A DNA stretch of 64,000 nucleotides, taken from Bacillota bacterium. GTDB taxonomy: Bacteria; Bacillota; Clostridia; Christensenellales; SZUA-584. This document shows positions 51,635 to 60,044 of this stretch, piece after piece. Location of the stretch: the NCBI GenBank assembly GCA_023428025.1, contig JAEYZN010000019.1, positions 42,501-106,500 on the forward strand, read 5' to 3'. A program made the position numbers and the translations under genes. Numbering within the stretch: the stretch's first letter is position 1; each line of letters opens with the position of its first letter. The notes under the pieces were generated by a model that was given only the letters and a program-made list of their open reading frames with translations, was not told the DNA's origin and searched no databases.

Positions 51635-51663
51635 TTGACATTTGGCTTTTCCGCGCATAGAAT
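51635..51663 (+). promoter_or_regulatory. Sigma-A promoter of the Mrp ATPase gene
   Basis: Perfect TTGACA, 17-bp spacer, TAGAAT (5/6). Confidence 0.65.
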
Positions 51664-51701
51664 TCAATAAGCAATAATCCACGTGAAAGCGAGATACATA
51701 T

Positions 51702-52523
51702 ATGGCAGATTGCGAAAACTGCCCGTCCAAGGGCACATGCAAATCTCAGGAAAGCTGTGCGATCAAGAACAACCCGTACAGCCATGTCAAGCACGTGATT
51801 GGCGTGATCAGCGGCAAGGGCGGCGTGGGCAAATCCACGGTATCCGTGCTGCTCGCGCGGGCGCTGAAAAACATGGGGCACAGCGTGGGCATATTGGACG
51901 CCGACATCACGGGCCCCAGCATACCGAGGCTGCTGGGCATTCGGGACGCCCACCTGCTGCAGAACGAGATGGGCATCATCCCGGCGGAGGCGGAAGGCAT
52001 CAGCGTGATGTCGCTGAACCTGCTGCTGTCCGACGAGAGACAGCCGGTGATCTGGCGCGGGCCCATCATCTCCGGCACCGTGAAGCAGTTCTGGGAGGAA
52101 GTGTACTGGGGAGACCTTGACTATCTGATCATCGACATGCCGCCCGGCACCGGAGATGTGGCGCTGACCGTGATGCAGTCCATCCCGCTGTCCGGCATGG
52201 TGATCGTGACGGTGCCGCAGGACATGGTTTCGATGATCGTCGCCAAGGCCGCCAATATGGTGCGGCAGCTGAACATACCGCTGTTTGGCGCGGTGCAGAA
52301 TATGAGCCATTTAAGCTGCCCGCACTGCGGCGAGGTGATCCGGCTGTATGGCGAGACGCATGAGGACTTCTACGACGCGCTTGATATCAAGCTGCTTGGT
52401 GAGTTGCCCATGAAGCCAGGGATTGGGGCTCTGACGGAAACCGGACTGTCACAGGACGAGGACATAACCGCGACGATGAAGGGCGTGGCGGAACATGTTG
52501 TCCGTTCAGTGGAGAAAGAATAA
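51702..52523 (+). CDS. Mrp/NBP35 family iron-sulfur carrier ATPase
   Basis: 273 aa. The N-terminus has Cys4, Cys7, Cys13 and Cys19, as in NBP35-type proteins. Deviant Walker A GKGGVGKS is at residues 38-45. DADITGPSIPRLLG and DMPPGTGDVALTVMQ follow. The CPHC near residue 206 binds the shared 4Fe-4S cluster of the dimer. It delivers Fe-S clusters to apoproteins in the cytosol; the many Fe-S enzymes in this window are possible clients. Confidence 0.93.
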   Translation: MADCENCPSKGTCKSQESCAIKNNPYSHVKHVIGVISGKGGVGKSTVSVLLARALKNMGHSVGILDADITGPSIPRLLGIRDAHLLQNEMGIIPAEAEGISVMSLNLLLSDERQPVIWRGPIISGTVKQFWEEVYWGDLDYLIIDMPPGTGDVALTVMQSIPLSGMVIVTVPQDMVSMIVAKAANMVRQLNIPLFGAVQNMSHLSCPHCGEVIRLYGETHEDFYDALDIKLLGELPMKPGIGALTETGLSQDEDITATMKGVAEHVVRSVEKE

Positions 52524-52593
52524 TACTACTCATGATACAAGAAAGGAACGAAGTCGTTCCTCATCTTAATGTGAAGCGACAGATTCAAACGGT

Positions 52594-52623
52594 TTGACAA
52601 GGCGAGGGGTTATCCTGTAAAAT
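52594..52623 (+). promoter_or_regulatory. Promoter of the cytochrome b5/membrane cytochrome pair
   Basis: TTGACA, 18-bp spacer, TAAAAT (5/6). Confidence 0.5.
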
Positions 52624-52682
52624 ACAATTTATATCACATGACCAGCAAAATCCGTGTATTTTAACAAGGAGACCTCTGGCCT

Positions 52683-53045
52683 ATGAAACATTTAAAGACG
52701 ACCTTAAGCATCATCCACATTATCATACTCGTAACAGTACTGATCATTCTGGCAGCATGCGGTAACAGTACGCCACCCCTAAGCCCATCAGACAGCGAAA
52801 CAGGCGCTGTAAACTTGGAACTGACGGTGGAGGAACTGGCGCAGTATAACGGGAAGGACGGCAACCCGGCCTACATTGCGGTGGACGGCGTGATCTATGA
52901 TGTCACAGACGTGCCGCAGTGGAAGGACGGCGAACACAATGGCTTTTCCGCTGGCAATGACCTGACAGAGGAGATTAAGACCATTTCTCCGCACGGCGTA
53001 TCCAAGCTGAAGGGCCTGCCCGTGGTGGGCACGCTCAAGCCTTGA
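52683..53045 (+). CDS. Lipoprotein with cytochrome b5-like heme-binding domain
   Basis: 120 aa. Residues 1-26 are a signal peptide with lipobox Cys26 (LAAC). Residues about 45-120 are a minimal cytochrome b5-like domain: FTVEELAQYNG-type start (here LTVEELAQYNGKDG), YIAVDGVIYDVTD, and likely axial ligands His85 (GEHNG) and His104 (SPHG). It should sit on the outer face of the membrane and carry one heme b. It is 13 bp upstream of a membrane protein with paired histidines, suggesting a two-part electron-transfer unit. Confidence 0.85.
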   Translation: MKHLKTTLSIIHIIILVTVLIILAACGNSTPPLSPSDSETGAVNLELTVEELAQYNGKDGNPAYIAVDGVIYDVTDVPQWKDGEHNGFSAGNDLTEEIKTISPHGVSKLKGLPVVGTLKP

Positions 53046-53058
53046 CGGAGGATCCATC

Positions 53059-53454
53059 ATGTACGGTGTCATCGGATGGTTTAATGTGGCTGCCGTGGTG
53101 GTTATGACTGCGCCGTACTGGCTGCGCATAATTAACAAATATGGCTTCAAGAATACCAACAAAGCCCTTGCCCGATTCATTAAAACGCTCCGCAAGCTCC
53201 ATAAACCATTGGGGCTTGTGCTGGTGGTGCTGGTCATCATCCACGGGATACTGGCGCTGGGCGCGGTTCGGCTGCATACGGGAACGCTTGCGGGCGTCAT
53301 GCTGATCGTGACAGCTGCGCTGGGCGGTTCGTTTTACCTGTTTAAAAAGAAACCGCTGCTTATCGCACATCGAACGGCGGCCTCGCTCATGGTGTTGCTT
53401 ATCTTGCTCCATCTGATTTTCCCGTCCGCGTTATGGTACCTTTTTGGGATATAA
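53059..53454 (+). CDS. Small four-helix membrane protein, probable diheme cytochrome b
   Basis: 131 aa, GGAGGATCC before the ATG. Four hydrophobic helices (about 4-22, 50-68, 76-94, 106-128). His48 and His62 are 14 residues apart near or in helix 2; His104 and His118 are 14 apart near or in helix 4. This pattern is that of bis-His heme ligation in b561 and ferric-reductase-type cytochromes. His73 is extra. No flavin or quinone motif. No family was recognised with certainty; the heme claim is inference from spacing and from the b5 neighbour. Confidence 0.65.
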   Translation: MYGVIGWFNVAAVVVMTAPYWLRIINKYGFKNTNKALARFIKTLRKLHKPLGLVLVVLVIIHGILALGAVRLHTGTLAGVMLIVTAALGGSFYLFKKKPLLIAHRTAASLMVLLILLHLIFPSALWYLFGI

Positions 53455-53529
53455 TTCATTTACCATAACAAAAAACCTTCGGATTTTGCAATGTGGGAAG
53501 GCCTTGTACTTATCCCAATTTACTCATGC

Positions 53530-54729
53530 TTACACCTGTTGGTCGTCCAGAGTAAAGTGGTATTTTCGGACGTTGTCGGGTCCGACGACCACCTGCATGT
53601 GCGCGTCGCGCTCGGCGCACAGCATGGTGTCCTCGGCGGATTCGCCCTGATAGGCGGTGATACTGCCGCTTACGCGATATTGCAGGCCTTCGCCCGGCTT
53701 TATCTCCAGCAGAAAGCGCACCATCGCCCGGTTGGCCGCTTGGCTGCCCGTCTGGATCATCAGCACGGCGAGCCGGTGCTCGGAGAACCGCGCCGCGGAG
53801 TCGATGGAGCGCATCGTGTTTTTCAGCTTGGCAGCCGCGTCCGAGAGGCACATGTAAAGATAATCGGATGCGGACACGCCCGCAACCCCGTCGATCGGCT
53901 GTATGTCCAGCACGGCCAGTGTAAAAACGTCTCGGAACCGACGCGCCCGGGCAATTTCCTGCTCCATGCAGGTCATCAGCCCGTTGCGGCTGTAAAAACC
54001 GGTGAGCTTATCGTATTTTAAAAGCGTATCAGTGTATAAGCGGCCGGCATCCACCTCGGGCGCCTGCGCGGCCAGATATTTGAGCTTGTATATGATGGGC
54101 TTGAGCGGCATATACCCAAGGCGAACACGCCAGACACCCTGTTCAAACACAACATATTTCGTGTAGGTTTCCTCGTTGACGCGGCCGGTCCGGTTGTCCC
54201 GATCCGTCAATATCACGGAGTAGACATCCACACGGTCATATTCGTCGTTTCCCACCACGCTGTGGGGATAGGTGCGGAAGAATTTGATCACGTAAGCGCC
54301 CATCTGATAGAGCGCTTTGACGGCTTCCTTCCACTCGCAGAAATCGGAAAGAGGAACCATGCTGCGGTCCTTTACGGAGAGCTTGCGGTAGGCCATGCCC
54401 CAGTCCTCCTGCAGCAGACATCGGAAATAGTCGTCCAGCACCTGGCGTGATTCGTTTTCGCGCTGTTCACCCGTGTCCTTGTCCACAGCAGTTTTTTGGT
54501 GCATCAACCACGTGCGGTGGTAGGTGCGGCGCAGTGACGGGTCCGAAACGGTGGCATAGGCCTGATTGATGAGCTGCATCTTGTTCTGCGACTGCGGGTC
54601 CTTGCTGACGTCCGGATGGTACATCTGCGCCAGTCGGTGATATGCGCTTTTGATGATTTCGGGCTCCGCACTGGGATGCACCTGAAGGATCATATAATAA
54701 TCCAAGAATTCCTTGTCCGGTTCGTTCAT
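53530..54729 (-). CDS. DnaJ domain fused to a degenerate GGDEF domain
   Basis: 399 aa. Residues 8-72 are a J-domain with HPD at 38-40. Residues about 90-220 resemble no family I know. Residues about 235-395 follow the GGDEF fold (YDKLTGFYSRNGLM; FTLAVLDIQPIDGV), but where GGDEF should stand the protein has RFSEHRLAVLM, so it cannot make cyclic di-GMP by the usual site. AAAGGCTGATC precedes the ATG. A regulatory or scaffold role with DnaK is possible. Confidence 0.8.
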   Translation of the reverse strand: MNEPDKEFLDYYMILQVHPSAEPEIIKSAYHRLAQMYHPDVSKDPQSQNKMQLINQAYATVSDPSLRRTYHRTWLMHQKTAVDKDTGEQRENESRQVLDDYFRCLLQEDWGMAYRKLSVKDRSMVPLSDFCEWKEAVKALYQMGAYVIKFFRTYPHSVVGNDEYDRVDVYSVILTDRDNRTGRVNEETYTKYVVFEQGVWRVRLGYMPLKPIIYKLKYLAAQAPEVDAGRLYTDTLLKYDKLTGFYSRNGLMTCMEQEIARARRFRDVFTLAVLDIQPIDGVAGVSASDYLYMCLSDAAAKLKNTMRSIDSAARFSEHRLAVLMIQTGSQAANRAMVRFLLEIKPGEGLQYRVSGSITAYQGESAEDTMLCAERDAHMQVVVGPDNVRKYHFTLDDQQV

Positions 54730-54919
54730 GATCAGCCTTTCTTATACAATTCCGCGGTGTTGTGTTGTGGTACACGTCTGAATATTTATCGTTATTTACA
54801 TGACAAACATTTATAGTGCCGGAATGTGAAAAAGGCGGGTCAGGGAATGCCTGGATACATGCTTTTATTGATCGCCTGAAAGTGGTATCATAAGGAAGAA
54901 TACTTCAAAGGAATGCGGA

Positions 54920-57247
54920 ATGGATCAGAAGGTACTGAGAAAACTGGAATTTGATAAAATACGCGAGAGGCTGGCCGAGAGGGCGCTGTCCGACCCCGGC
55001 AGAGCCGCCGCGCTTAACTTAATGCCCAAAACAAACACGGCGGCGGTGAAACGCCTGCAGACCGAGACGCTGGAGGCGGAAAGTGTGATGATGCGCGCCG
55101 CGTCCTCGCCGATGAGCGGCTTTTCTGATATAACGGGAGAATTGGCGCGGCTTAAAGCGGGCGCTGACCTGGGTTGCGGTGAACTGCTGCGCATACTTGG
55201 CATCATGAAGGCGGCAAAGCGGGCGCGCGGCGGATTGAAGGAGAGCGGCGCCGCGCTGCTCTGGGGCTACGCGCAGCGTCTGCAGTACGACGACAGGCTC
55301 ATGTCGGAGATGGACGGCGCGATATTCGGCGAAAACCTGCTGGCGGACAGCGCGTCGCCGGAACTTGCACGCATACGCCGCAGCATATTGCGGGAGAACG
55401 AGGGCATCCGCGAAAAGCTGAGCGCCATCATCCGCTCGCCGCATTACAAGGATTATCTGCAGGACGCCATCGTAACGATGCGCGGCGGACGGTACGTGGT
55501 GCCGGTGAAGCAGGAGCACAAGCGGCATATTCGCGGACTGGTGCACGATCAGTCGTCCAGCGGACAGACGGTGTTCATCGAACCCATGGAGGTGGTGGAA
55601 GCGAACAACCGTCTGCGCGAGCTGGAACTGGCCGAGGAGGCGGAGGTGGAGCGCATATTGCGCGAGCTCTCCGGCCGGTGCCGGGATATGCAGGCCGAGC
55701 TGCACGACGATCTGGAAGCGCTGACCGCGCTGGATCTGATATTTGCCAAGGCGTCGCTGGCGTCCGCGATGAAGGCGACTCCGCCGAGCATCTCCGACGA
55801 ACGCATATTGGTGATCAAAAACGGCCGTCACCCGCTGATAGACCACACAAAGGTGGTGGCCGTGTCGCTGGCGATCGATGGCGACTATACCGGCCTGATC
55901 ATCACCGGGCCGAATACCGGCGGCAAAACGGTGACGCTCAAGCTCGCCGGACTGCTGGTGCTGATGGCGCAGAGCGGGCTGTTCGTACCCGCGTCCGGCG
56001 GTACGGTGCTTCCTGTGTTTGCGGCGGTCTACGCGGATATCGGCGACGAGCAGAGCATTGAACAGAGCCTCAGCACGTTCTCGTCCCACATGTCGAACAT
56101 CACGCGTATCGTAAAAGCGGCGGATGAAAAGTCTTTGGTGCTGTTGGACGAGCTGGGCGCGGGCACGGACCCGGCGGAAGGCGCCGCGCTGGCGATGGCG
56201 ATACTGGAAACATTGGAGGAGCGGCGCAGCACTGTGCTGGCGACGACGCATTACAGCGAGATCAAAGCATTCGCCATGGCCAGCCATGTGTATCAAAATG
56301 CGTGCATGGCGTTTTCACTCAGGACCTTGAGCCCGACATACGAGCTGATCATGGGCGTGCCGGGCGTGTCCAACGCGTTTGAGATCTCCAGGAAGCTGGG
56401 GCTGGACGAGGGCGTTATCAACCGCGCGCGGGAGCACATGTCCGAGGAGACGGTCAAGTTCGAACAGCTCATCGGCGAGGCGCAGCGGCGCCATGAACTG
56501 GCCGAAAGAAAAGCGCAACAGGCGGAGAACGACCGCCGGACCGCCCAGTCCATACGCGACAAAAGCGATATCGAACTGAAAAAGGCGCAGGATAAGGCAC
56601 AGAAGCTGATGGACCGTGCCAACGAAAAAGCGCTGGAAATACTGAAAGAAGCGCGGGACGAGGCCGAGCGCGTGATTGCGGAGCTTAAAGCGGCGCACGG
56701 GCGCCAGGAAGAGATCAACGCCGCGAGGCGCACGTTGGGTGACAAGATAGACAAGGCGTCTTCCGGGCTGCGCATAAAGCCCGGCCCCAAGAGCGATACC
56801 CGGCCGGAGGATCTCAGCGTGGGCGATACGGTGAAGCTGCTCTCACACGGCATCACCGCCACGGTGCTCAAAGCGCCGAAGGACGGCAGCGTATACGTGC
56901 AGGCGGGCGCCGTCAAGCTGATGATGCCGTTGAGCGATGTGGAGCCGGCGGACGAGGAGAAGAAGACTAAGCGGCTGGGCACTGTCAAACGGACGGCAGT
57001 CTCGCCCGGCCTGTCTCTGGATGTGCGCGGACGTACTCTGGACGAAGCGGTGATGGAGACGGATAACTATCTGGACGCCGCGTTTTTGGCGGGGCTCACG
57101 GAAGTGATGGTGATTCACGGCAAGGGCACGGGCGTGTTGCGTGCCGGGCTCCGGGACTATTTTCGTTCTCATTCCCACGTGAAAACCTTCCGGCCCGGGC
57201 AGTACGGAGAGGGAGAAGACGGCGTGACGATGATCACGCTGAAATAA
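54920..57247 (+). CDS. mutS2: Endonuclease MutS2
   Basis: 775 aa. MutS core without the mismatch-recognition domain; Walker A GPNTGGKT at residues 330-337, Walker B VLLDELGAGTDPAEGAAL, then a long coiled coil (residues about 500-615, rich in Arg/Glu/Ala). The C-terminal Smr nuclease domain is intact (SLDVRGRTLDEAV, VIHGKGTGVLRAGLRDYF). Binds branched DNA or stalled ribosomes and limits recombination. AAAGGAATGCGGA precedes the ATG. DUF523 follows after 12 bp. Confidence 0.95.
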   Translation: MDQKVLRKLEFDKIRERLAERALSDPGRAAALNLMPKTNTAAVKRLQTETLEAESVMMRAASSPMSGFSDITGELARLKAGADLGCGELLRILGIMKAAKRARGGLKESGAALLWGYAQRLQYDDRLMSEMDGAIFGENLLADSASPELARIRRSILRENEGIREKLSAIIRSPHYKDYLQDAIVTMRGGRYVVPVKQEHKRHIRGLVHDQSSSGQTVFIEPMEVVEANNRLRELELAEEAEVERILRELSGRCRDMQAELHDDLEALTALDLIFAKASLASAMKATPPSISDERILVIKNGRHPLIDHTKVVAVSLAIDGDYTGLIITGPNTGGKTVTLKLAGLLVLMAQSGLFVPASGGTVLPVFAAVYADIGDEQSIEQSLSTFSSHMSNITRIVKAADEKSLVLLDELGAGTDPAEGAALAMAILETLEERRSTVLATTHYSEIKAFAMASHVYQNACMAFSLRTLSPTYELIMGVPGVSNAFEISRKLGLDEGVINRAREHMSEETVKFEQLIGEAQRRHELAERKAQQAENDRRTAQSIRDKSDIELKKAQDKAQKLMDRANEKALEILKEARDEAERVIAELKAAHGRQEEINAARRTLGDKIDKASSGLRIKPGPKSDTRPEDLSVGDTVKLLSHGITATVLKAPKDGSVYVQAGAVKLMMPLSDVEPADEEKKTKRLGTVKRTAVSPGLSLDVRGRTLDEAVMETDNYLDAAFLAGLTEVMVIHGKGTGVLRAGLRDYFRSHSHVKTFRPGQYGEGEDGVTMITLK

Positions 57248-57259
57248 GGAGGTCAGCAT

Positions 57260-57694
57260 ATGGATATTGCCAGCGCCTGTCTGGCGGGCGTTAAATGCCG
57301 CTACGACGGCGAAGCGCGGCCGGATGAGAAGATCGCGGAGATGAACCGACAGGGCCTGCTGAAGCTGGTATGCCCGGAATGTCTGGCAGGGCTGCGCTCG
57401 CCGCGCTGCCCGTCTGAGATAACCGGCGGAGACGGCAATGATGTATTGGAAGGGCGTGCGAAGGTGGTCGCGCAGGATGGCGGCGATCGGACGGAAGCGT
57501 TTATTAAAGGCGCTGAGGCCACCTTGCAGCTGGCAAAGGGCTTTGGCGCGCAGCGCGCGTATCTCAAGGCCAAAAGCCCGTCGTGCGGCTGCGGGCGTAT
57601 ATACGACGGCACATTCACCGCGACGCTGTGCAGCGGGGACGGCGTAACGGCGGCGCTGCTGAAAAAGAACGGTATCGACGTCATCGAAGTATGA
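57260..57694 (+). CDS. DUF523 protein, TudS-like
   Basis: 144 aa. Cysteines lie in the DUF523 pattern: SACLAGVKCRYDG, LVCPECLAGL and KSPSCGCGRIYDG. A family member, TudS, desulfurises thiouracil with a 4Fe-4S cluster held by three conserved Cys, which all seem present. AGGAGGTCAGC is a strong ribosome site. Probably co-transcribed with mutS2. Confidence 0.85.
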   Translation: MDIASACLAGVKCRYDGEARPDEKIAEMNRQGLLKLVCPECLAGLRSPRCPSEITGGDGNDVLEGRAKVVAQDGGDRTEAFIKGAEATLQLAKGFGAQRAYLKAKSPSCGCGRIYDGTFTATLCSGDGVTAALLKKNGIDVIEV

Positions 57695-57718
57695 ATGATT
57701 TATGAATATTCGGTGAAT
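57692..57718 (+). promoter_or_regulatory. Three TGAAT direct repeats at 11-bp intervals
   Basis: TGAAT starts at 57692, 57703 and 57714, exactly one helical turn apart, the usual layout for OmpR/PhoB-type dimers. The first repeat overlaps the DUF523 stop. They lie directly upstream of the response-regulator promoter. Confidence 0.6.
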
Positions 57719-57732
57719 ACATACGTATGTAT
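57717..57732. promoter_or_regulatory. 16-bp perfect palindrome next to the -35 box
   Basis: ATACATACGTATGTAT, two bases before the -35 at 57735. Confidence 0.45.
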
Positions 57733-57734
57733 AT

Positions 57735-57763
57735 TTGTCTGATGGCATAGTGTGGGCTATAAT
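57735..57763 (+). promoter_or_regulatory. Promoter of the two-component operon
   Basis: TTGTCT, 17-bp spacer, perfect TATAAT, 46 bp before the regulator start. Confidence 0.65.
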
Positions 57764-57808
57764 ACTGATATACAGAAACACCCATATTACGAATGATGAG
57801 GTGAGGAC

Positions 57809-58489
57809 ATGTCCAAAGACATACTGATCGTTGACGATGACAAAAATATCTGTGAGGTTATCAAGCTGTATCTCCAGAAGGAAGGATACAAGGTGACGCT
57901 CGCCTACGATGGACAGGCCGGCATCGAGGCTTTTGAGCGCAACGCGCCCGCGCTGGTGGTGCTGGATATCATGATGCCGCGCAAGGATGGCTGGGAAGTG
58001 CTGAAGCAGATTCGCAAATCCAGCGCTGTGCCGGTCATCATGCTGACGGCCAAAGGAGAGACGTTTGACAAGGTTCTGGGTCTCGAACTGGGCGCGGACG
58101 ACTACATCGTCAAGCCGTTTGATCCCAAGGAATTTATTGCACGCGTCAAGGCGGTGATGCGTCGTTCCAATATGCAGGAGGAAGAAAATCGCCAGATCAT
58201 CTATGACGATCTGGTGATCGACATATCCAATTACACCGTGACCTATAAGGGCGAGATCGTCGAGATGCCGCCCAAGGAAATTGAGTTGCTGTTCTTTCTC
58301 GCGTCTCATCCCAACAAGGTTTATACGCGTGAGCAGCTTTTGCAGCAGGTATGGGACTTTGAGTTCTTTGGTGATTCGCGCACAGTGGATGTTCACATCA
58401 AAAGGCTGCGTAAGAAACTGTTTGATCAGGGCGCAAACTGGGAGATAAAAACCGTTTGGGGCGTGGGGTATAAGTTTGAGGTCAGATAG
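57809..58489 (+). CDS. OmpR/PhoB-family response regulator
   Basis: 226 aa. Receiver domain with Asp9, Asp10 and phospho-acceptor Asp53, and Lys of KPFDPKEF near 102. The C-terminal winged helix has MPPKEIELLFFLASHPNKVYTREQLL and RTVDVHIKRLRKKL. Activated by the kinase 3 bp downstream. Probably binds the TGAAT repeats ahead of its own gene and may act on htrA. Confidence 0.95.
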   Translation: MSKDILIVDDDKNICEVIKLYLQKEGYKVTLAYDGQAGIEAFERNAPALVVLDIMMPRKDGWEVLKQIRKSSAVPVIMLTAKGETFDKVLGLELGADDYIVKPFDPKEFIARVKAVMRRSNMQEEENRQIIYDDLVIDISNYTVTYKGEIVEMPPKEIELLFFLASHPNKVYTREQLLQQVWDFEFFGDSRTVDVHIKRLRKKLFDQGANWEIKTVWGVGYKFEVR

Positions 58490-58492
58490 CCG

Positions 58493-59953
58493 ATGATGGG
58501 TAAGTCGCTTTTTGCCCGGATGCTTTTCGTTTATATACTGGTCATTGTGATGGCGTTCACACTGGTTGGGGGCATATTCTTTGAAATGCTCAAGAATCAG
58601 TTTCTGGACAAGCAGATGGACCTGATGATCGCCAGCGCACAGGAGATCAACGGCTGGGCAACGGATAATTATGACGGCCAGTTAAGCGACAAGGATTTCC
58701 GGCAGCGGCTTTACGACAAGGCGCTCAAAGACGAAACCGTTATCTGGCTGGTCAGCAGCGCGCTGGGCCGTGTGTATATGATCGCGGATCCGGAAGGCAA
58801 GAGCGACATGGATGAAGGCTTTACCTATGAAAGCACACTCGAGATTCTGGACTATACGCAGAAAGGGTATGCCTTTAAGCAGGCTGCCGACACGAGCCGC
58901 TCGTTCAAAGGCGCGGTCATGACGGTGGCCATCGCATTGGCCGTGGACAATACGCCGGTCGGCGCGATCATTGTGCATAAGGAAATGGAGGATGTCAGCG
59001 TGGGTATCAACGCGATATTCCGGCAGGTCTTCATTCCGCTGATCATATCCGTTGCGTTTGCGGCGGCGCTGGTTTTTGTGCTGTCCCGGCATATCGTTCG
59101 TCCGATACGGAACATTTCCTTCGGCGCGATGGAATTGGCGCGCGGCAACTACGACTGGCGCGTGAAGCCGGCCACGCGGGACGAGATCGGTGAACTGGCG
59201 GTCGCGTTTAACAGAATGGCCGAGGAACTCAAGCTTCAGGATGCTCTGCGCAACACGTTTATCGCCAACGTCTCTCATGAGCTGCGTTCGCCGCTGACCT
59301 CGGTACAGGGCTTTATTCAGGGCATGCTGGACGGCGCGATTGAGGATAAGGATCGCGATAAGTACCTTGAGATCGTGCTGGGCGAGACAAAACGCATGAG
59401 CACATTGATCAACGATCTGTTGAACCTCGCGAAAATCGAGTCCGGCAAGTTTCCTATTGAATACAGTGAATTTGACATCAACGAACTGGTGCGGCGCTGC
59501 CTGCTGATGTTTGAACAGCGCATCGAGGAAAAGAAAATCAATGTGAGCGTTGATTTGTGCGAAGAAAAGTTGAACGTGTGGGCGGATGAGGACCGGATAT
59601 CCCAGGTGATCACCAACCTCATTGACAACGCCGTCAAGTTCACCGGCGAAGGCGGAGAAATCAAAGTGTGGACATTCTGCTCCGATACAAAGATCCATGT
59701 GAACATCGCCGATACCGGCGTGGGCATCCCGCAGGAAGACCAGCCGCTTGTGTTCGAACGCTTCTTCAAGGTGGACAAATCTCACAGCCAGGGAACACCG
59801 GGTACAGGAATTGGATTGTCTATTGTTAAACGGATCATTGCACAGCATGGAGAGACCATTGGGCTGCAATCCGAAGTGGGGAAAGGGACGACCTTCACCT
59901 TTACGCTGACGCGTTCCATCCACACACCGGAGCATAAATTGCGTATAAAGTAA
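58493..59953 (+). CDS. Membrane sensor histidine kinase
   Basis: 486 aa. Helix 1 at about 8-33, an extracytoplasmic sensor of about 140 residues, helix 2 at about 178-202, then HAMP (RPIRNISFGAMELARGNYDW). The HisKA domain has His262 in NVSHELRSPL. ATPase boxes: NLIDNAVKF, DTGVGI, GTGIGLSIV. Pairs with the regulator upstream. Like CssS, it may sense envelope stress, since htrA follows (inference). Confidence 0.94.
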   Translation: MMGKSLFARMLFVYILVIVMAFTLVGGIFFEMLKNQFLDKQMDLMIASAQEINGWATDNYDGQLSDKDFRQRLYDKALKDETVIWLVSSALGRVYMIADPEGKSDMDEGFTYESTLEILDYTQKGYAFKQAADTSRSFKGAVMTVAIALAVDNTPVGAIIVHKEMEDVSVGINAIFRQVFIPLIISVAFAAALVFVLSRHIVRPIRNISFGAMELARGNYDWRVKPATRDEIGELAVAFNRMAEELKLQDALRNTFIANVSHELRSPLTSVQGFIQGMLDGAIEDKDRDKYLEIVLGETKRMSTLINDLLNLAKIESGKFPIEYSEFDINELVRRCLLMFEQRIEEKKINVSVDLCEEKLNVWADEDRISQVITNLIDNAVKFTGEGGEIKVWTFCSDTKIHVNIADTGVGIPQEDQPLVFERFFKVDKSHSQGTPGTGIGLSIVKRIIAQHGETIGLQSEVGKGTTFTFTLTRSIHTPEHKLRIK

Positions 59954-59960
59954 CGCAAAA

Positions 59961-60003
59961 TTCAAACGGTGTTTCCATTTTGTTCAAATAGTATGTATAT
60001 AAT
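59961..60003 (+). promoter_or_regulatory. Candidate regulator sites and promoter of htrA
   Basis: TTCAAA at 59961 and 59983, 22 bp (two turns) apart, then TATAAT at 59998-60003. No good -35 box is seen at the right spacing, which fits an activated promoter. Confidence 0.4.
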
Positions 60004-60044
60004 ATCACTTAAAAGCAATAATCATCTCGGGAGGATTAATATTT

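Noticed and set aside
52543..52562. AGGAACGA/TCGTTCCT hairpin after the Mrp gene as terminator
   Set aside because: A 2-nt loop and no T run make it a poor terminator; it could still be a palindromic site.
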